64,000 nucleotides of DNA from the NCBI GenBank assembly GCA_024336345.1, contig JANFOG010000001.1, forward strand, positions 4,278,001 through 4,342,000. Direction: 5' to 3'. The number at the start of each line of letters is the position of its first letter. Position 1 is the first letter of the stretch. This document shows, piece by piece, positions 46,622-57,889 of the stretch. The stretch is from Mariannaea sp. PMI_226 (lineage: Eukaryota > Ascomycota > Sordariomycetes > Hypocreales > Nectriaceae). The position numbers and the translations under genes are program-made. A model generated the notes under the pieces. It ran no database searches. It was not told the DNA's origin and saw only the letters and a list, made by a program, of their open reading frames with translations.

Positions 46622-48279
46622 AGAAGGCACAGAGGTGGAGGTGAAGGTGAAACAGAAGCATGGCCGGAGGTTGGAAAAATCAATATTGTACTAAGAATTG
46701 GCCTGAGAATACCGTCAGCGGAGCGCTGCTATTGAGGCCTGTATGATAAGTGAAGCTAGGATTCACATGCATTAAATTTTGCATATGATTCGAAATTCTT
46801 TTGATCTTCTGAAATGATACTCTAAAGATATACTATATTTGACGGGTGATTCAGCCGATGATGGTATTGCAAACCACAAACCACAGCCTTCTTCCTCAAA
46901 TCACCGGTTTGACTTGGATCCGGATGGCACCCTTTCAGGGACATTATTCATCTATCTTTTCTAATTGAACTTCGCAAAGTATATAAAAAAGGTCAATGGC
47001 AAAACATACAATCAGGATGTCATTGATGATTGAATAGGTCCTGGAAGCCGTGGCTAGTTTAGTCGCAATGAACACATGCCCAAGTAATTCGAATGTTGGA
47101 ACATTATCTGCAACAGATAATCCACGTAGGGAGGCTCGAGCCTTGGCTAACAAACTGTCTTTACTTTTAACCAATTCCACGAACAGTAGATGATAGGTGT
47201 AAATCATGCATCGGTATGAATCTGCCTCGCATATTGAAGATCAATATCTTTGTTTAATGGCATCTGATCTCGTTGAATTTTATCTCGTGCCGAGGAAATC
47301 TTGTAGCATTGGTTTGATGTTGATTGGCGGATGAGCCACTTGTTATGCGCATAGTCTACGTTATATCCTGATCTGGTGTAGATTGTCGGGCGCAATTGCA
47401 GTCAGCCTTGTAGGCAAGGGACTGACGTAGTGGGAGTGTAGCAGCCTGCGGGAGGTGAGAGGGATGTGACAGAAATGGATGACGATCTTTGATGAGTGGC
47501 GTCTATCTGACGCTTGAGTACAAGGCTGCGCCCCTCCAGATCCCTCCAGATCTTGCACATGACCTAGCTACCTCTACATCGCCATCATCGCCCACGGTAA
47601 CCAATTCGTAGCTAGCTTCAAAGTGCGGAAGGTAGATCACATCTGTAAGATAGGGCTTTCCCCCCCCTTTGGTTTCAGACGAAATAATAATTACGCATAT
47701 GAATCGTTTTCTTGCCTCTCTCTATTTCGTTCTCTTTTATTTCTTTAATTTTTTTGGGGGGGGGGGTTTCTCTTCCTTTTCTTCACCTCCCCACCCTGCC
47801 TGTGTCTCTCAATTTTGGATAAGCGGGAATGTGGAATCAACTCTTTGGAATCCCTCCTTCTGATTTTGGCTGTATTTAGCTATCCGCAGGCTGTCAAGCG
47901 GGGGCCCAGGCTTCTAGTGGGAGAACCATCCCTAACCATCCCACACCATCCACACTATCCGCATTATCCCCCCTCCATGTACCCTTACACACCCCGACTC
48001 GCCCCAATGACATCGGATAGTAAAAGCACAATAAACAAGCCGGGCGTCCATTGGAGTGGCGCAGCCTCAAGCTAGGGGTTGGACAAGAGAAGCACATAAC
48101 CCGGACCCCAAGCCTCTTCTTATTTCTTGTCATGCTCTCGCCAAGACCTTCGACTTCTTCCAGCTTTCTACGGCATACGGAGTAGCGTCTTGGCAAAGTC
48201 GCACCTCTCTCACCAAGACTCAAAACTTAACTTATAAGTTGCATTTGCAGTTGCATTTGTAGATATTCGCATCACCGCC
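46622..48279. other. Intergenic region
   Basis: 1.7 kb without a supported gene. Contains a T-rich and G10 run (about 47735-47767) and the leader of the GRDP-like gene with TACGGAGTA at 48176-48184. Confidence 0.45.
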
Positions 48280-50832
48280 ATGGCTGGAGCTGATGCACCA
48301 CCACCTTATGCGCCTGTCGAGGCCGCCGGCCCAGCCTTACAGGACGACCTACCTCCAGGCGAACCAGGCGCAACCTTCCCTTCCCTCAATCCTGCTCCTG
48401 GACCAGCCGATCCTCAGTCAGACTCATGCCTGGCCCATCTCAAACTGCTATTTGCCTTCCAAAATCTCAGGGAGGATGTGGGCTACACCGACGGCTTATG
48501 GGGCCTATGGGACACCCGTGCTGAGGGGAACATGACGGTCACGGCTGAGGGGGAGGTCCAAGAGGATTCTGGAACCGGCGCCAAAGTCAAAGATCCGAAA
48601 GAGCAGCTGCTGGTCCTCAGCAAAATCCGAGAGAAGCGCTGGGCCCTTTATGTCGCTCGCGCCGTCGATAGATATGAAGCTTGGTGGAAAGCGATTGCCG
48701 ATGGCCCAAGGTTGACACAAGAATTCATGCAAACGCCTAATTCCCCTTTATTCGAGGATTTTCCCAAAGGTCACGACTCTAAATACTGGCAAGCGCAGAG
48801 TCTTCCACCACTAGGTAAAATATGATTCCCTTTCTCTCTTTTTTTGTCTTTTTCTTTTTTTTCTTCAAAGACAACCCGGATTTCAACACGCCTGCCCGTA
48901 TCAATAGCGCCCATGAGATTAGCTCTGACTAATAATCATGCTCTACAGATGTCCTCATGGTTCTTCACTCTCACATGTTGAATCCCCACAACTTCCTCGA
49001 AGACTGTCTTCGTGCTGGCCACAGGAGGCTTTGGAGGAGCGGACTGCCCTGGGATAAGATCAATTCGGCCATTGACGCCGATTTCAATTACGATGCCACT
49101 GATGAGGACAAAGCTCGCTGGGTTGAAACCACCGGTCGCGCATGGGAAAACACCGAAGATCCCATCACCAAAATCCTAACCTGCCCCGTGTGTTCTACAC
49201 GGATACACGTCCCATGGACTACCTGCGGACTTGATGAGCACCCCAAGACTAGCGAGCGCCCCGGCCTCGTCGGTTCCGGCTATGGTGACGGAAAGCTCGA
49301 CACCCGATGTGACAACTGCGCTACCGTAATCAACAAGGAGTTCCTCAGTGTTGCAAAGTTTTGCAGAGACGCCCGAGATCTCTTGACCAACGACTACCCT
49401 ATGCCAGGTACTATTATTAACCCTACAAATGGAGAGCCTGAGAGGTACAACCCGCCCCGGTATTCAATACAAAGGGACGCGCAAACGTTCCCTAATCGCA
49501 TGATCCAGCTAGTTCTTCGCATCTCAATCCAAGAATTGGTTAGCACACCGAGCCTTCATATGCCGCCAACAATGAATAGCGTTCGCGATTTGGTCGAGCA
49601 GACATTGCAGGACCAGAGGTCGCTCCGTGCTATTGAGCAGCCACCAACCCTGGGGAGGGTCAGATTGGCGCCCGTCGCAAGGCTCAGCGTTCGCAAGATG
49701 ATGAGCCGTTACTGGGAAAACTTTAGCCCATTCGCACTAGATCTCTGCGGTGCTGTTATGCGTCAGGGTATCTTTTCGGAGAAGATGTACAAAATCGACT
49801 GGTTACACGCGCCGACCGCACGCGATACCATGGTAAGACTTTGCGAAAAGTACAAACGCTTTCTCTCCATCATGGGCAGACATCCGGCAAAGGTTGCAGT
49901 ACCTACTCTTGATGTCGATCTTGCCTGGCACACCCATCAACTCTCCCCCTCGGCCTACTTTGCTTACACCAAGGCCGTTGCCAAGACCTTTGTCCGTCAC
50001 GATGATAAGATAGAAGAGGATAAGCTCCAGGACAGCTTTGAATGGACCAGTAAGGTGTATCAGGAGACCTATGGCGAAGTGTACTCGGAGTGCACATGCT
50101 GGTATTGTGAATCAGTCCGAACTTCGCATATCTCAACGATTGGCAAAGTATTCGGCAAGTCTAACAATGAAAAAAGTAAGTTGCCATTTTTGTCAACTAG
50201 GTGATTCTGCACCTATTCATGAGAAATGGCGAGCTAAATAATTTTCAGTTTCCGAAGCCTTTTACACGTCAGGAACCGCCAACTTGTGCCCGCCCAACAA
50301 TTCCGCCCATATGTCGGCACACAACGCTGTGAGATCAACCAACTTCCTTTCAGCCGCGGAGCAGAAGGTATTCGAGCGTCATTCGCAAGTACACCAGCGA
50401 AGGCTAGAGGAAAACTACCAGAAAGCGCGCAAACGTGCCGAGAAGAAAGGCCGCACGTTACCTCCCCGAGATCAATACTATGATCACTGGGGCTACACTT
50501 ACTACAGTAAGCATACACTCCCTTTTTGTGTCAAAACGATGTCATTTCAGACGGCTGATCATCTCATCACTCCAGTGTATGGCCCCTGGATGTACCCGCT
50601 CTGGTTCACGCCTGGTTTGTACTACGCCTGGGATCCTGGCTATGCGGTGTCTGGCGGAGCGGGGTGGGGAGCGTGTGCAACTGGAAGCTGTGGCGGCGGT
50701 GTGGCTGCTGGTGCTTGCGGTAGCGCTGGAGGATGTGCCGCTGGTGGTTGTGGCGGGGCGGGAGGAGCTTGTGGTGGTGGTGGCGGTGGATGTGGTGGAG
50801 GAGGAGGAGGTGGTGGTTGTGGAGGCTGCTAA
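48280..50832 (+). CDS. Glycine-rich domain-containing protein (GRDP-like)
   Basis: Exons 48280-48814, 48949-50175, 50249-50506 and 50576-50832 join in phase to 758 residues. After a Pro-rich N-terminus, the conserved GRDP-like domain spans roughly 60-600. Its hallmarks are DVLMVLHSHMLNPHNFLEDC (about 179-198) and PTLDVDLAWHTHQLSP (near 500-512, the D-x-D-x-x-W-H-T/S-H-Q motif). Two Cys pairs (CPVC near 256 and CDNC near 299) suggest a zinc-binding insert. The last exon ends in about 60 residues made almost only of Gly, Ala, Cys and Ser (CGGC/CGGG patterns). Plant GRDP proteins act in stress and RNA-related responses; the fungal role is unknown. No signal peptide, so intracellular. Simple repeats in the last exon make the tail length prone to variation, but the frame is open to the stop. 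Confidence 0.9.
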
Positions 50833-51004
50833 TGGAAGCGAGTTGATGGTTGACATTAATAGAGAAGCGATTTAGGATGGATATAGCGGAGTTGTTGATA
50901 TTTCCTAGGACAGATGTGACCACGCATTGCAGGTCGAGATGTTGTATATATTTCAAGTGCGACCAGATTTTCAATTCACTTGTCTTTGATTTGTTCGATA
51001 TCTG

Positions 51005-52007
51005 TCAGCTAACTAGGCTACGGGCACCCAGGAAGAACTTGCCCATCGCTGTGGTTATACGGTCTCCATCTTCCTTGATCTCAATCCGTGACATGGCGTC
51101 TTCATACACCGAGAGCTCGAGGATTCCTTCGTCGAGCCTCTGCCTCAACATACACTCTGTGACGGACCTGTCGATTTCTGGATGTCCCTGGAACCCCAGC
51201 ACTCTGCCAGGCTGGTACATGACTTGGACGTCACAACCAGAGCTGGACGCAATCACTTGGACGTTTGGCGGTGTCTCGATCACGGCATCTCTGTGAATTT
51301 CGTAAATATTCTACAATTCACCGGTTAGTCTCATAGCTCTCTCTGTTTGCCCGACAGGCAAGGAATCCTCGGAAAAAAGAAAACCTACAAAACTGGCTCG
51401 ACCGAAAGTTTCGACACCAAGTGGTGCAAAGTCTACCTGGTGAACGGACAGTTCCCACCCCTGAGGATTGCGTGAGGTTCTCCCTCCTAGGGCTCTCGCA
51501 ATCATTTGGTGGCCATAACAGATGCCGGCCAGCGGCTTTCTGGCATTGTATACTTGTCTGATAAACTGGGTCAACGAGGGAACCCAGACATCGTCATCTG
51601 AAGCGGTGTGCACTGTATTTGTTGACAGCATTGTCAGTGACCAAATTCTTGACGGGGATTGTAGAAGGGGTTTTCCTACTGCTTCCAGTTATCAGGACAG
51701 CGTCTATGGTGTCAAGGTCTGGCCATGAGTTGCCTTCTAGCACGCTGATCTTGGTGGTCTTCAACAGAGGTGGGTGATCGGAGGTGGAAGCAATGTTTCG
51801 GCGAAGCGATTTGATGGCAATATCACCGTATGTGCCGTGCTTAAGGAATATGTCGTCGGGGGGAGTTTCAAACTCTAGCACGGCTAGTCGGAGGATAGGT
51901 GAGGCGGTTGGGGTGACCTATATGGGAGAGGAGAGAAATGATAAGTTTGAATGTTTTGATATTGTGCCTAGATTTTACGAAAAACTCACGGGGATTGCGA
52001 TAGGCAT
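51005..52007 (-). CDS. Class I glutamine amidotransferase-like protein
   Basis: Exons 52007-51990 (only 18 bp), 51917-51680, 51612-51389 and 51310-51005 join in phase to 261 residues. The class I GATase triad is complete: Cys117 in GICYGHQMIARALGG (nucleophile elbow), His203 and Glu205 in GFQGHPEID. DAVLITGS precedes the nucleophile domain, as in family members related to YLR126C of yeast and to GMP synthase glutaminase-like proteins of fungi. The enzyme fold releases ammonia from glutamine or hydrolyses a related gamma-glutamyl bond. It has no attached synthetase domain, so its acceptor is unknown. The tiny first exon (MPIAIP) is supported by GTGAGT/ATAG borders and by family-like VTPTASPILRLAVLEFETPPD immediately after. 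Convergent with the GRDP-like gene, 172 bp apart. Confidence 0.9.
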
Positions 52008-53727
52008 GTTTTTCCTCTCTTTCTTTCCCTGTGTGCGTATGTTTGTGTGTGTGTATGGCTTGGAGCTGATTCAGTTTGTCTTGTAAGTGTAGTTTGTGGC
52101 GTTTTTATTTTTTTCACCTTCACCTCTTTCAACACAGTTCTTATAATTGATTTTCTTCCGATCTCGGGAGATGCACCTCTCGAGCCAAAATGACGATCTA
52201 CGTTATTATTATCTAATGTGAAAAGAATGAAGGTTCACGTGGACCGCCTCGTCGCTGCAAGGATTCAACATGCGTGGTGTCGTGAGGACGCTTGGGAGTT
52301 TTGTGAGGGTAATATGGGGGTAATTAGTTCCTCGAGCCGTGTGGAGAGCTTCCCTAAGCCTGCCCGATGGGGGCAAGCTGCGTCTCGCCGAGCCGTACTC
52401 CTTCGCCCTGGAAGTATAGTTGGATGCTGCAAGACTAGAAAATTTTCTCATCACGACCGACTTCAGTTCTTTGTTGTCTCCGTGAGATTCCTGTTGACCC
52501 TTGTTGTTGTTGTTTTTTCAACCACCAGGTCTAGAACCCCTGACCCCGAGTCCGGCGCTTCGCTCCCGCCATTATGACTACGTGGCCCAACAGCACCCAG
52601 GCTAAGCTCCTAACTGACATTCGTGAATAATAGTTTCTGAACCGAGAGCGGGATGAAAGTGCAACATAGATTCGTCAATTCGTTATGAAGTGTTACAACG
52701 TGCTAGACATTCCAAAAGAGATACAACTCATGGTAGACAGAGCCCACTTCCCCAGATTCCCCAAGCACCTAGTGTGGGGTACGCGGCTTCGCCGCGGGCG
52801 TTCAAGTACTTCGTAGAGAGAGAACCCGCCACCTACTACTACTGTACGGGCCCTTGTGACCATAAGCCGACTTCAATTTGTCAGTCAATGGCGTGACCTG
52901 CAATGACCCGTGACGAGTTTGAAAAGAGAAACAAATTGTTGTTTTGATGCATGCCTTTATCGACGGAAATGAAGGAGGTTCGCTCGAGGGTTGTTGAAAC
53001 AACTACCACGCAGAATTGGACAAGTTATCCAAAAGGGAATCCGAACGATCAGAACTGTGCTCTTCACCTATGGAGAAGTAGCAGGTGCGTCGTGTCGTCC
53101 AATGAAAAAGATCTATTTTATGCAACGGTTGCGGTGTATTGTCATAATGTGTCCCGAAGCTTAGTAGTTGCGAGTGGCGAACGATAGTCTCACACGTTTC
53201 GGGCGCAAAGACCATGGCCTCCTAGGCCACTCATGGCACCCCTGTTACTAGACTCTTCGTAGAGCCGAGGACGTCAATGACCAATTCAGGTAAGCTAAGG
53301 CAGACAAAATCATATAACTCGTCGACTCAATTCCTCCAATATGTGACCGAGTCCCAGAGCTGCACTGCCACATGTAGGCTACCTGACGTCATTGGCCACT
53401 TGAAAACGCACCCTCTCTGAAACCTCCTAGTTAGTATCAATCAAGGGAATATATATATATACCGTGTGGTATATGTGGTAGGATAGGAGGGCAAAATGAA
53501 AAGCGAGCACCAGGCTCCAAGATGGGTTTGTCTCAGTTGGGAATATAGATTCTATCGTGCATGAAAGTATACAAAAAAGCCGGCGTAATATAGGCTTTGT
53601 CCCACATTATATAGTGATTCTTTAAAACATCTAGAAAATCAGTGGCCTATATGTTTTCTCCACCTTGAGCATTATGTTCTGGTCAATTCATACACACACA
53701 CGCACGCACGCACGCAAAATATTGCAC
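52008..53727. other. Intergenic region
   Basis: 1.7 kb. A CT/GA mix with no supported gene; the region near 52525-52560 faintly resembles a tRNA 3' half but does not fold. Confidence 0.45.
53692..53716 (+). repeat. CA/CACG simple repeat in glucanase 3' flank
   Basis: An ACACAC run followed by CGCA units immediately downstream of the glucanase stop codon (minus strand), so probably in its 3' UTR. Confidence 0.8.
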
Positions 53728-54664
53728 TTAGTTGGAGACGTAGTGAGCAACGTAGGCGATCTCCATCATGCTGCCAGATCCACCAACGGTCTTGGAGTTA
53801 GGGGCACCGGGCTAGAAAAGATTTTGTTAGCTTTTTTTTTTAAATCCTCGGCCGGTAGTAGTAGTTATCCTTCCAACATAGAAATGCACTTACGAAGTCA
53901 CCGCCGACAGCGATGTTGAGGATGAAGAAGAGGTCAGAGCCGCAGACAGTCTTCCAGACATTAGAGTTGCCAATTTGAGCACCAGTGACCTTGTGGAACT
54001 GGACACCATCCTTGAACCAGGTAATGGACTGGCTCTTGAAGTCGCTGCTCTTGCGGTTGAACTCGACTCTCCAGCTGTGGAAGTGGTTGTCGGGCAGGGA
54101 GGTCTGTCCGACAAGGCCGTAAGGCTCGTTGCAAACTCCACCGGGGGCAACGTCGCAGTGCAGGCCGCCATAAACAGTGCTCTGGCCGTTGATGTTCTCA
54201 AAGACGTCGATCTCTCCGCTGGCGGGCCACTTGGTTCCGTGTCGCTGCGAGTTGCCAAGGATCCAGAAGGCGGGCCAGAGACCCTTCTTCTGAGAGGCGG
54301 GGTTGCCGGCGAGACGGAGTCGCGACTGGGCAATGGTGATCTTTCCGGCCGCGGGGGTGAACTTGTAGTTGCTCTCGAGGCGGGCGGAGGTCCAGCCGTG
54401 GAGGGCGGTCTTGTCGCCGTGGGGGATGATCTCAACGGTACCGCCTCCGGTCTGTCGGAGGTTGTTCACGGACTTGGTGTAAGTCTGGAGCTCATTGTTG
54501 AAGTTGTTGTTTCCGGTAATGATATTCCATTCGCTGGTGGGAGGGAGAGCGTCCTTCTTGCCCTCAAAAGTCGAGGCCCAGACCAGCTTGTAGCCACTGT
54601 AGGAAGGGGGCGCATAGGCCTGCGCGGCGGCGAGGAAAGTAAGAATAGTAGTAAAGACCTTCAT
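53728..54664 (-). CDS. Secreted GH16 family endo-beta-1,3(4)-glucanase-like protein
   Basis: Exons 54664-53894 and 53811-53728 (intron GTAAGT...CTAG, 82 bp) give 284 residues. MKVFTTILTFLAAAQAYA is a clear signal peptide. The catalytic GH16 motif is SGEIDVFENING with Glu151, Asp153 and Glu156, in the beta-bulge ExDxxE form found in laminarinases. ELQTY and LWPAFWILG upstream and NNHFHSWRVEF-type WRVEFNR downstream also match. The last exon gives SMMEIAYVAHYVSN. The enzyme would be released from the cell and cut beta-1,3- or mixed-linked glucan in fungal or plant walls. No GPI signal follows, so it is not anchored. A 14-bp direct repeat lies just upstream of its start. A 303-codon antisense frame here is a shadow of the strongly biased codon usage, suggesting high expression. 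Confidence 0.94.
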
Positions 54665-54678
54665 GGTGAAGATAAAAT

Positions 54679-54720
54679 AAAAAAACGAGTGTCGGGTTAT
54701 AGTATAAAAAAAACGAGTGT
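54679..54720 (-). repeat. Direct repeat AAAAAAACGAGTGT in glucanase leader
   Basis: Two identical 14-base copies at 54679-54692 and 54707-54720, 28 bases apart, within 60 bases upstream of the glucanase start. On the glucanase strand they read ACACTCGTTTTTTT. Could be a regulatory pair or a slip duplication. Confidence 0.8.
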
Positions 54721-57700
54721 AGGGAGCGATAGGAAGCTGGCCAAACAAGAACAGGATCTCCTACAAGGGCAAACGTCTACTCTTTTAAGAAAATTCCCAT
54801 GGCGAACCCACCGTCCTTATCGGCTTTCGGCTCCATCGGCAAAAATGGCCCTGCTCAACTATCATGGGGACTCATACCACGTCTAGGTGTGTGTGCGTGT
54901 TGTGTGTGTGTGTGTTAACGGGCGTGCTATGTAAAAGAGCCTGGTCAGGGTCGTCCCTCATTAGTCCTCGACTTGGGCCACTCATCGAAGCGCTTGGCCC
55001 ACAGACCGGCTCAATAGGGGAATCGTTCCGTACTTGGGAGAAGGACCCTGGTTTTAGTCCACGCGTACTCTGTCCAAAGTACATAAGTAGAGCTAGATGG
55101 AGACAAATACAATAACAATAGACTGGCTCTAGGTGCCGACAAAGGGAGGTGCACAAATTCCTCTTTGGGGAGTTAGGATGATGATGGCCGCCACCGAATG
55201 CAAGGCTACGGACCAAGCCGCTTTTTTTGGTCGGTGTCAAGATGGATATCCCATTTGAAATACGGGATCCTGAAGACCATTTTGACCCAGAGGCAAACCC
55301 AAGAGGAAGAAAAAAAAAACATGTTCGTTCAAGCTTGGTCAGGGTTGGTTCCATCCCCTTGTCGAAAATGGTGTGAGCGCCATGCCGTTCTACCCCTTTT
55401 CCAACCAGAGAACCCACAATTGGCTCTATCTATAGCCGCACTATTAGAGAACCTGGCAAGAAGCCTGGTCGCTTAGCCTAATATCTAGCAGTAAAAGCAC
55501 ACATGCTCAGTGGTGGCAACGGGGCAATAAACTGCCTGTCCTCACGATCCACCCAGATTTGGCGCTTCTACGCTCGTTCTGGGGTAGGCGATCTTGGCTT
55601 CAGGGGCCGTCATTTGCTACACGGGTGGGAAGCTATTGACGGAATACGAGGAAGGACGGTTGTGGCGGGGGTGCATCATGCTCCAAGGCGATTAAAAAAT
55701 AAAAAACTTGCGATGGAAGTGATTAAATTACCCCAAACTGATATAAGTCTGCCATGAAAATACGTATGCCAAGAGTACACAGTAATAAATCATGTTCCAT
55801 TTCAGACCAGGCCAGACATAGTATGTGTGTTCATCACCAAAGGTTGTTGGATTCCGGGTTGGGTGTTGGGTTGCGCTGCATATTGCTTACAGACTTGATT
55901 ACACATCTATTCTGTACACATCCGATAAATTCCTCCAATGCATGTTTGGCCAAACCTTGCATTTCCTCAAGGGCCGTCCCCGCCTCTCTCTCCCCTTTCC
56001 ATTTGGAATCGTTGTCGAATAATCCAGGTAGCGTTGAACGAACCCAAGCGGGTTTCCGAGAGAAAATTCACAGACTAAAATCGTGAGCCCCAGACACTCG
56101 AGCCTCCTCTCTCCTCTTAGCTGGTAAAAGGAACCCTTATGTAAGGTACTCCGTACTAGGCCAGGATGGCGGATTAACACTATGTCGATCTCGGTACGAT
56201 TATAAAATACCAACATTAGAGGCATGCGAACCTAATATCGGTACAGAAACACTGAGCTTGTTCTTTCTTCCAATCGAGTAATGCAGCTCGTTTTCATTTC
56301 CTGAGACGAATTAGAATCATGCTGTTGATTTCAAGGTTGATATCCTAATCTATGTCGCCCGTTCATGTTCATCTCTTTCCTTTTGGCTTCTGACAGTTCC
56401 TTACCAGAGTTGCAAAGCCTGAATAACCAGTATTAACTAGTATTATATGTATTGGCTACCCGAGTCCGAATTTTGCTCGAGGTGGTATTTATTGCTCGAG
56501 TTTTCCGTGCAAGTCTGTGCTTCCACAACGATCGAACAAAATATGCTTAATTTTGTTCACTTCCAATAGGAGAGAGAAAACTGATAGCGACGGAATAATT
56601 TTTTTTGAAGTGGAGTGAAGTCACTCTCATGCGATGCAGGGATTCAGGAAATCACTGACGCATATTACTCCGTAGGAGGTCGGCATTTACCTGATGCGGA
56701 CTCAGGGGGCCTCCAAATTCATGTATCCATGTCCTGCACAGAACCACATTACTGTATGTATTCAGGGCACCGTAATTTCTGTATGGACTTATGGGGTCTA
56801 GACTGAATATTTTTAAATCCGCATCCCTTCGGGAACGGGAGTCAGGGTGGTGCTGGTGTTGGACAGGGATCCAGAGTCCTTCAACCCAAATGATCGACAT
56901 TTCAGAAAGAAACCACCCCCCTGCATAGAAGATGAAGAAGGATTCTAGTCACGGCGCTCCCGTTTTACCGTTCTGAAGGGGTTGTATACGTGAAGCGCCT
57001 AAAACTGTGGTCTGTAATTTCTCACTTTACTAAGCATGCATCACTGCGCACAATTTGGTCTGAATAATTTTTAGTTGAGAGTCTTCATTCGCTGTTACAT
57101 TTGTCATCTTGTCATTGGGCCCCTTTCGGGGAATGTTATGGTTATCGTTTTTGGCCCCAGGGAGTCAGTTGTCAAGATACGTTGGTACCAGTGCTGACCA
57201 GTTGATCATGCGGTTCTTCATGCAGTGGTCATGCAGGTTATAAGCGGTTGTGGTTCCAGGTTCAGGAATAATAACTCGTGTCCCCCTGCTAGGGAGAGGA
57301 CATGCACATGGAATTGATTAGTACTGCATAGATATCAGACAGCGACTCAGGTCTTCGAACCTGCTATTCTGTCTCACCAAGATTGCGTCTACGGGGGGAA
57401 GTAGTAAGAAAGGCACTCTCTAGACATCATGCAGGCGATTAGTGAATAATGCGAAATATGAAACCAATATATTCAGTTTTAACATATGTTTCTTTTTCTT
57501 CAAACAAATACAACGGAAACTGGATATATCCGAAGGCCACCTCAATTCAAGTTAACATAGGTGCCTCATTCTTACTGAACTGGAGTCTGACTTCTCATGT
57601 CCTGGATGGACACCAGACAACCATCTAAACTACATATTTAACTGCCTACTACCATTGCTACAGTAAATTTCCAGTGTTCCTTCCGATCCTATCACTGAAT

Positions 57701-57889
57701 TATTGAAACTGAGCAGGCTTTGGTCAGTATGAATGGAGCTAATTGCATAGAGGAAGTGAAGAAAATATGTCATTTGATTCTCCTAGTTCATTGTTGGCAG
57801 ATTAGAGCAACTTCTTGCATATCCTTCGACTGGAAGTAACATGGTATAAAGTAGTAGAGACTATACATTCAAGGATGTGAGGTTAGGAG
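54721..57889. other. 3.2-kb gene-poor region
   Basis: First part is the glucanase promoter side with TG-rich simple sequence (about 54890-54915). The rest is AT-rich with no supported gene. GTACTCCGTAC at 56146-56156 and TACTCCGTA at 56666-56674 recur here. The last few hundred bases may contain further, unrecognisable GMP synthase relic. Confidence 0.45.
56146..56156. repeat. Short palindrome GTACTCCGTAC
   Basis: Third copy of the GTAC-TCC-GTAC element also present at 11679-11690 and 38937-38948. Confidence 0.55.

Noticed and set aside
52525..52565. tRNA-like stretch (ctagaacccctgaccccgag)
   Set aside because: Resembles the reverse of a T arm, but neither acceptor nor anticodon stem can be paired in the flanks.
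53975..54886. 303-codon plus-strand frame opposite the GH16 gene
   Set aside because: It is the antisense shadow of a strongly codon-biased gene. It begins outside the gene, is rich in Val/Leu/Gly/Glu repeats and shows no domain.
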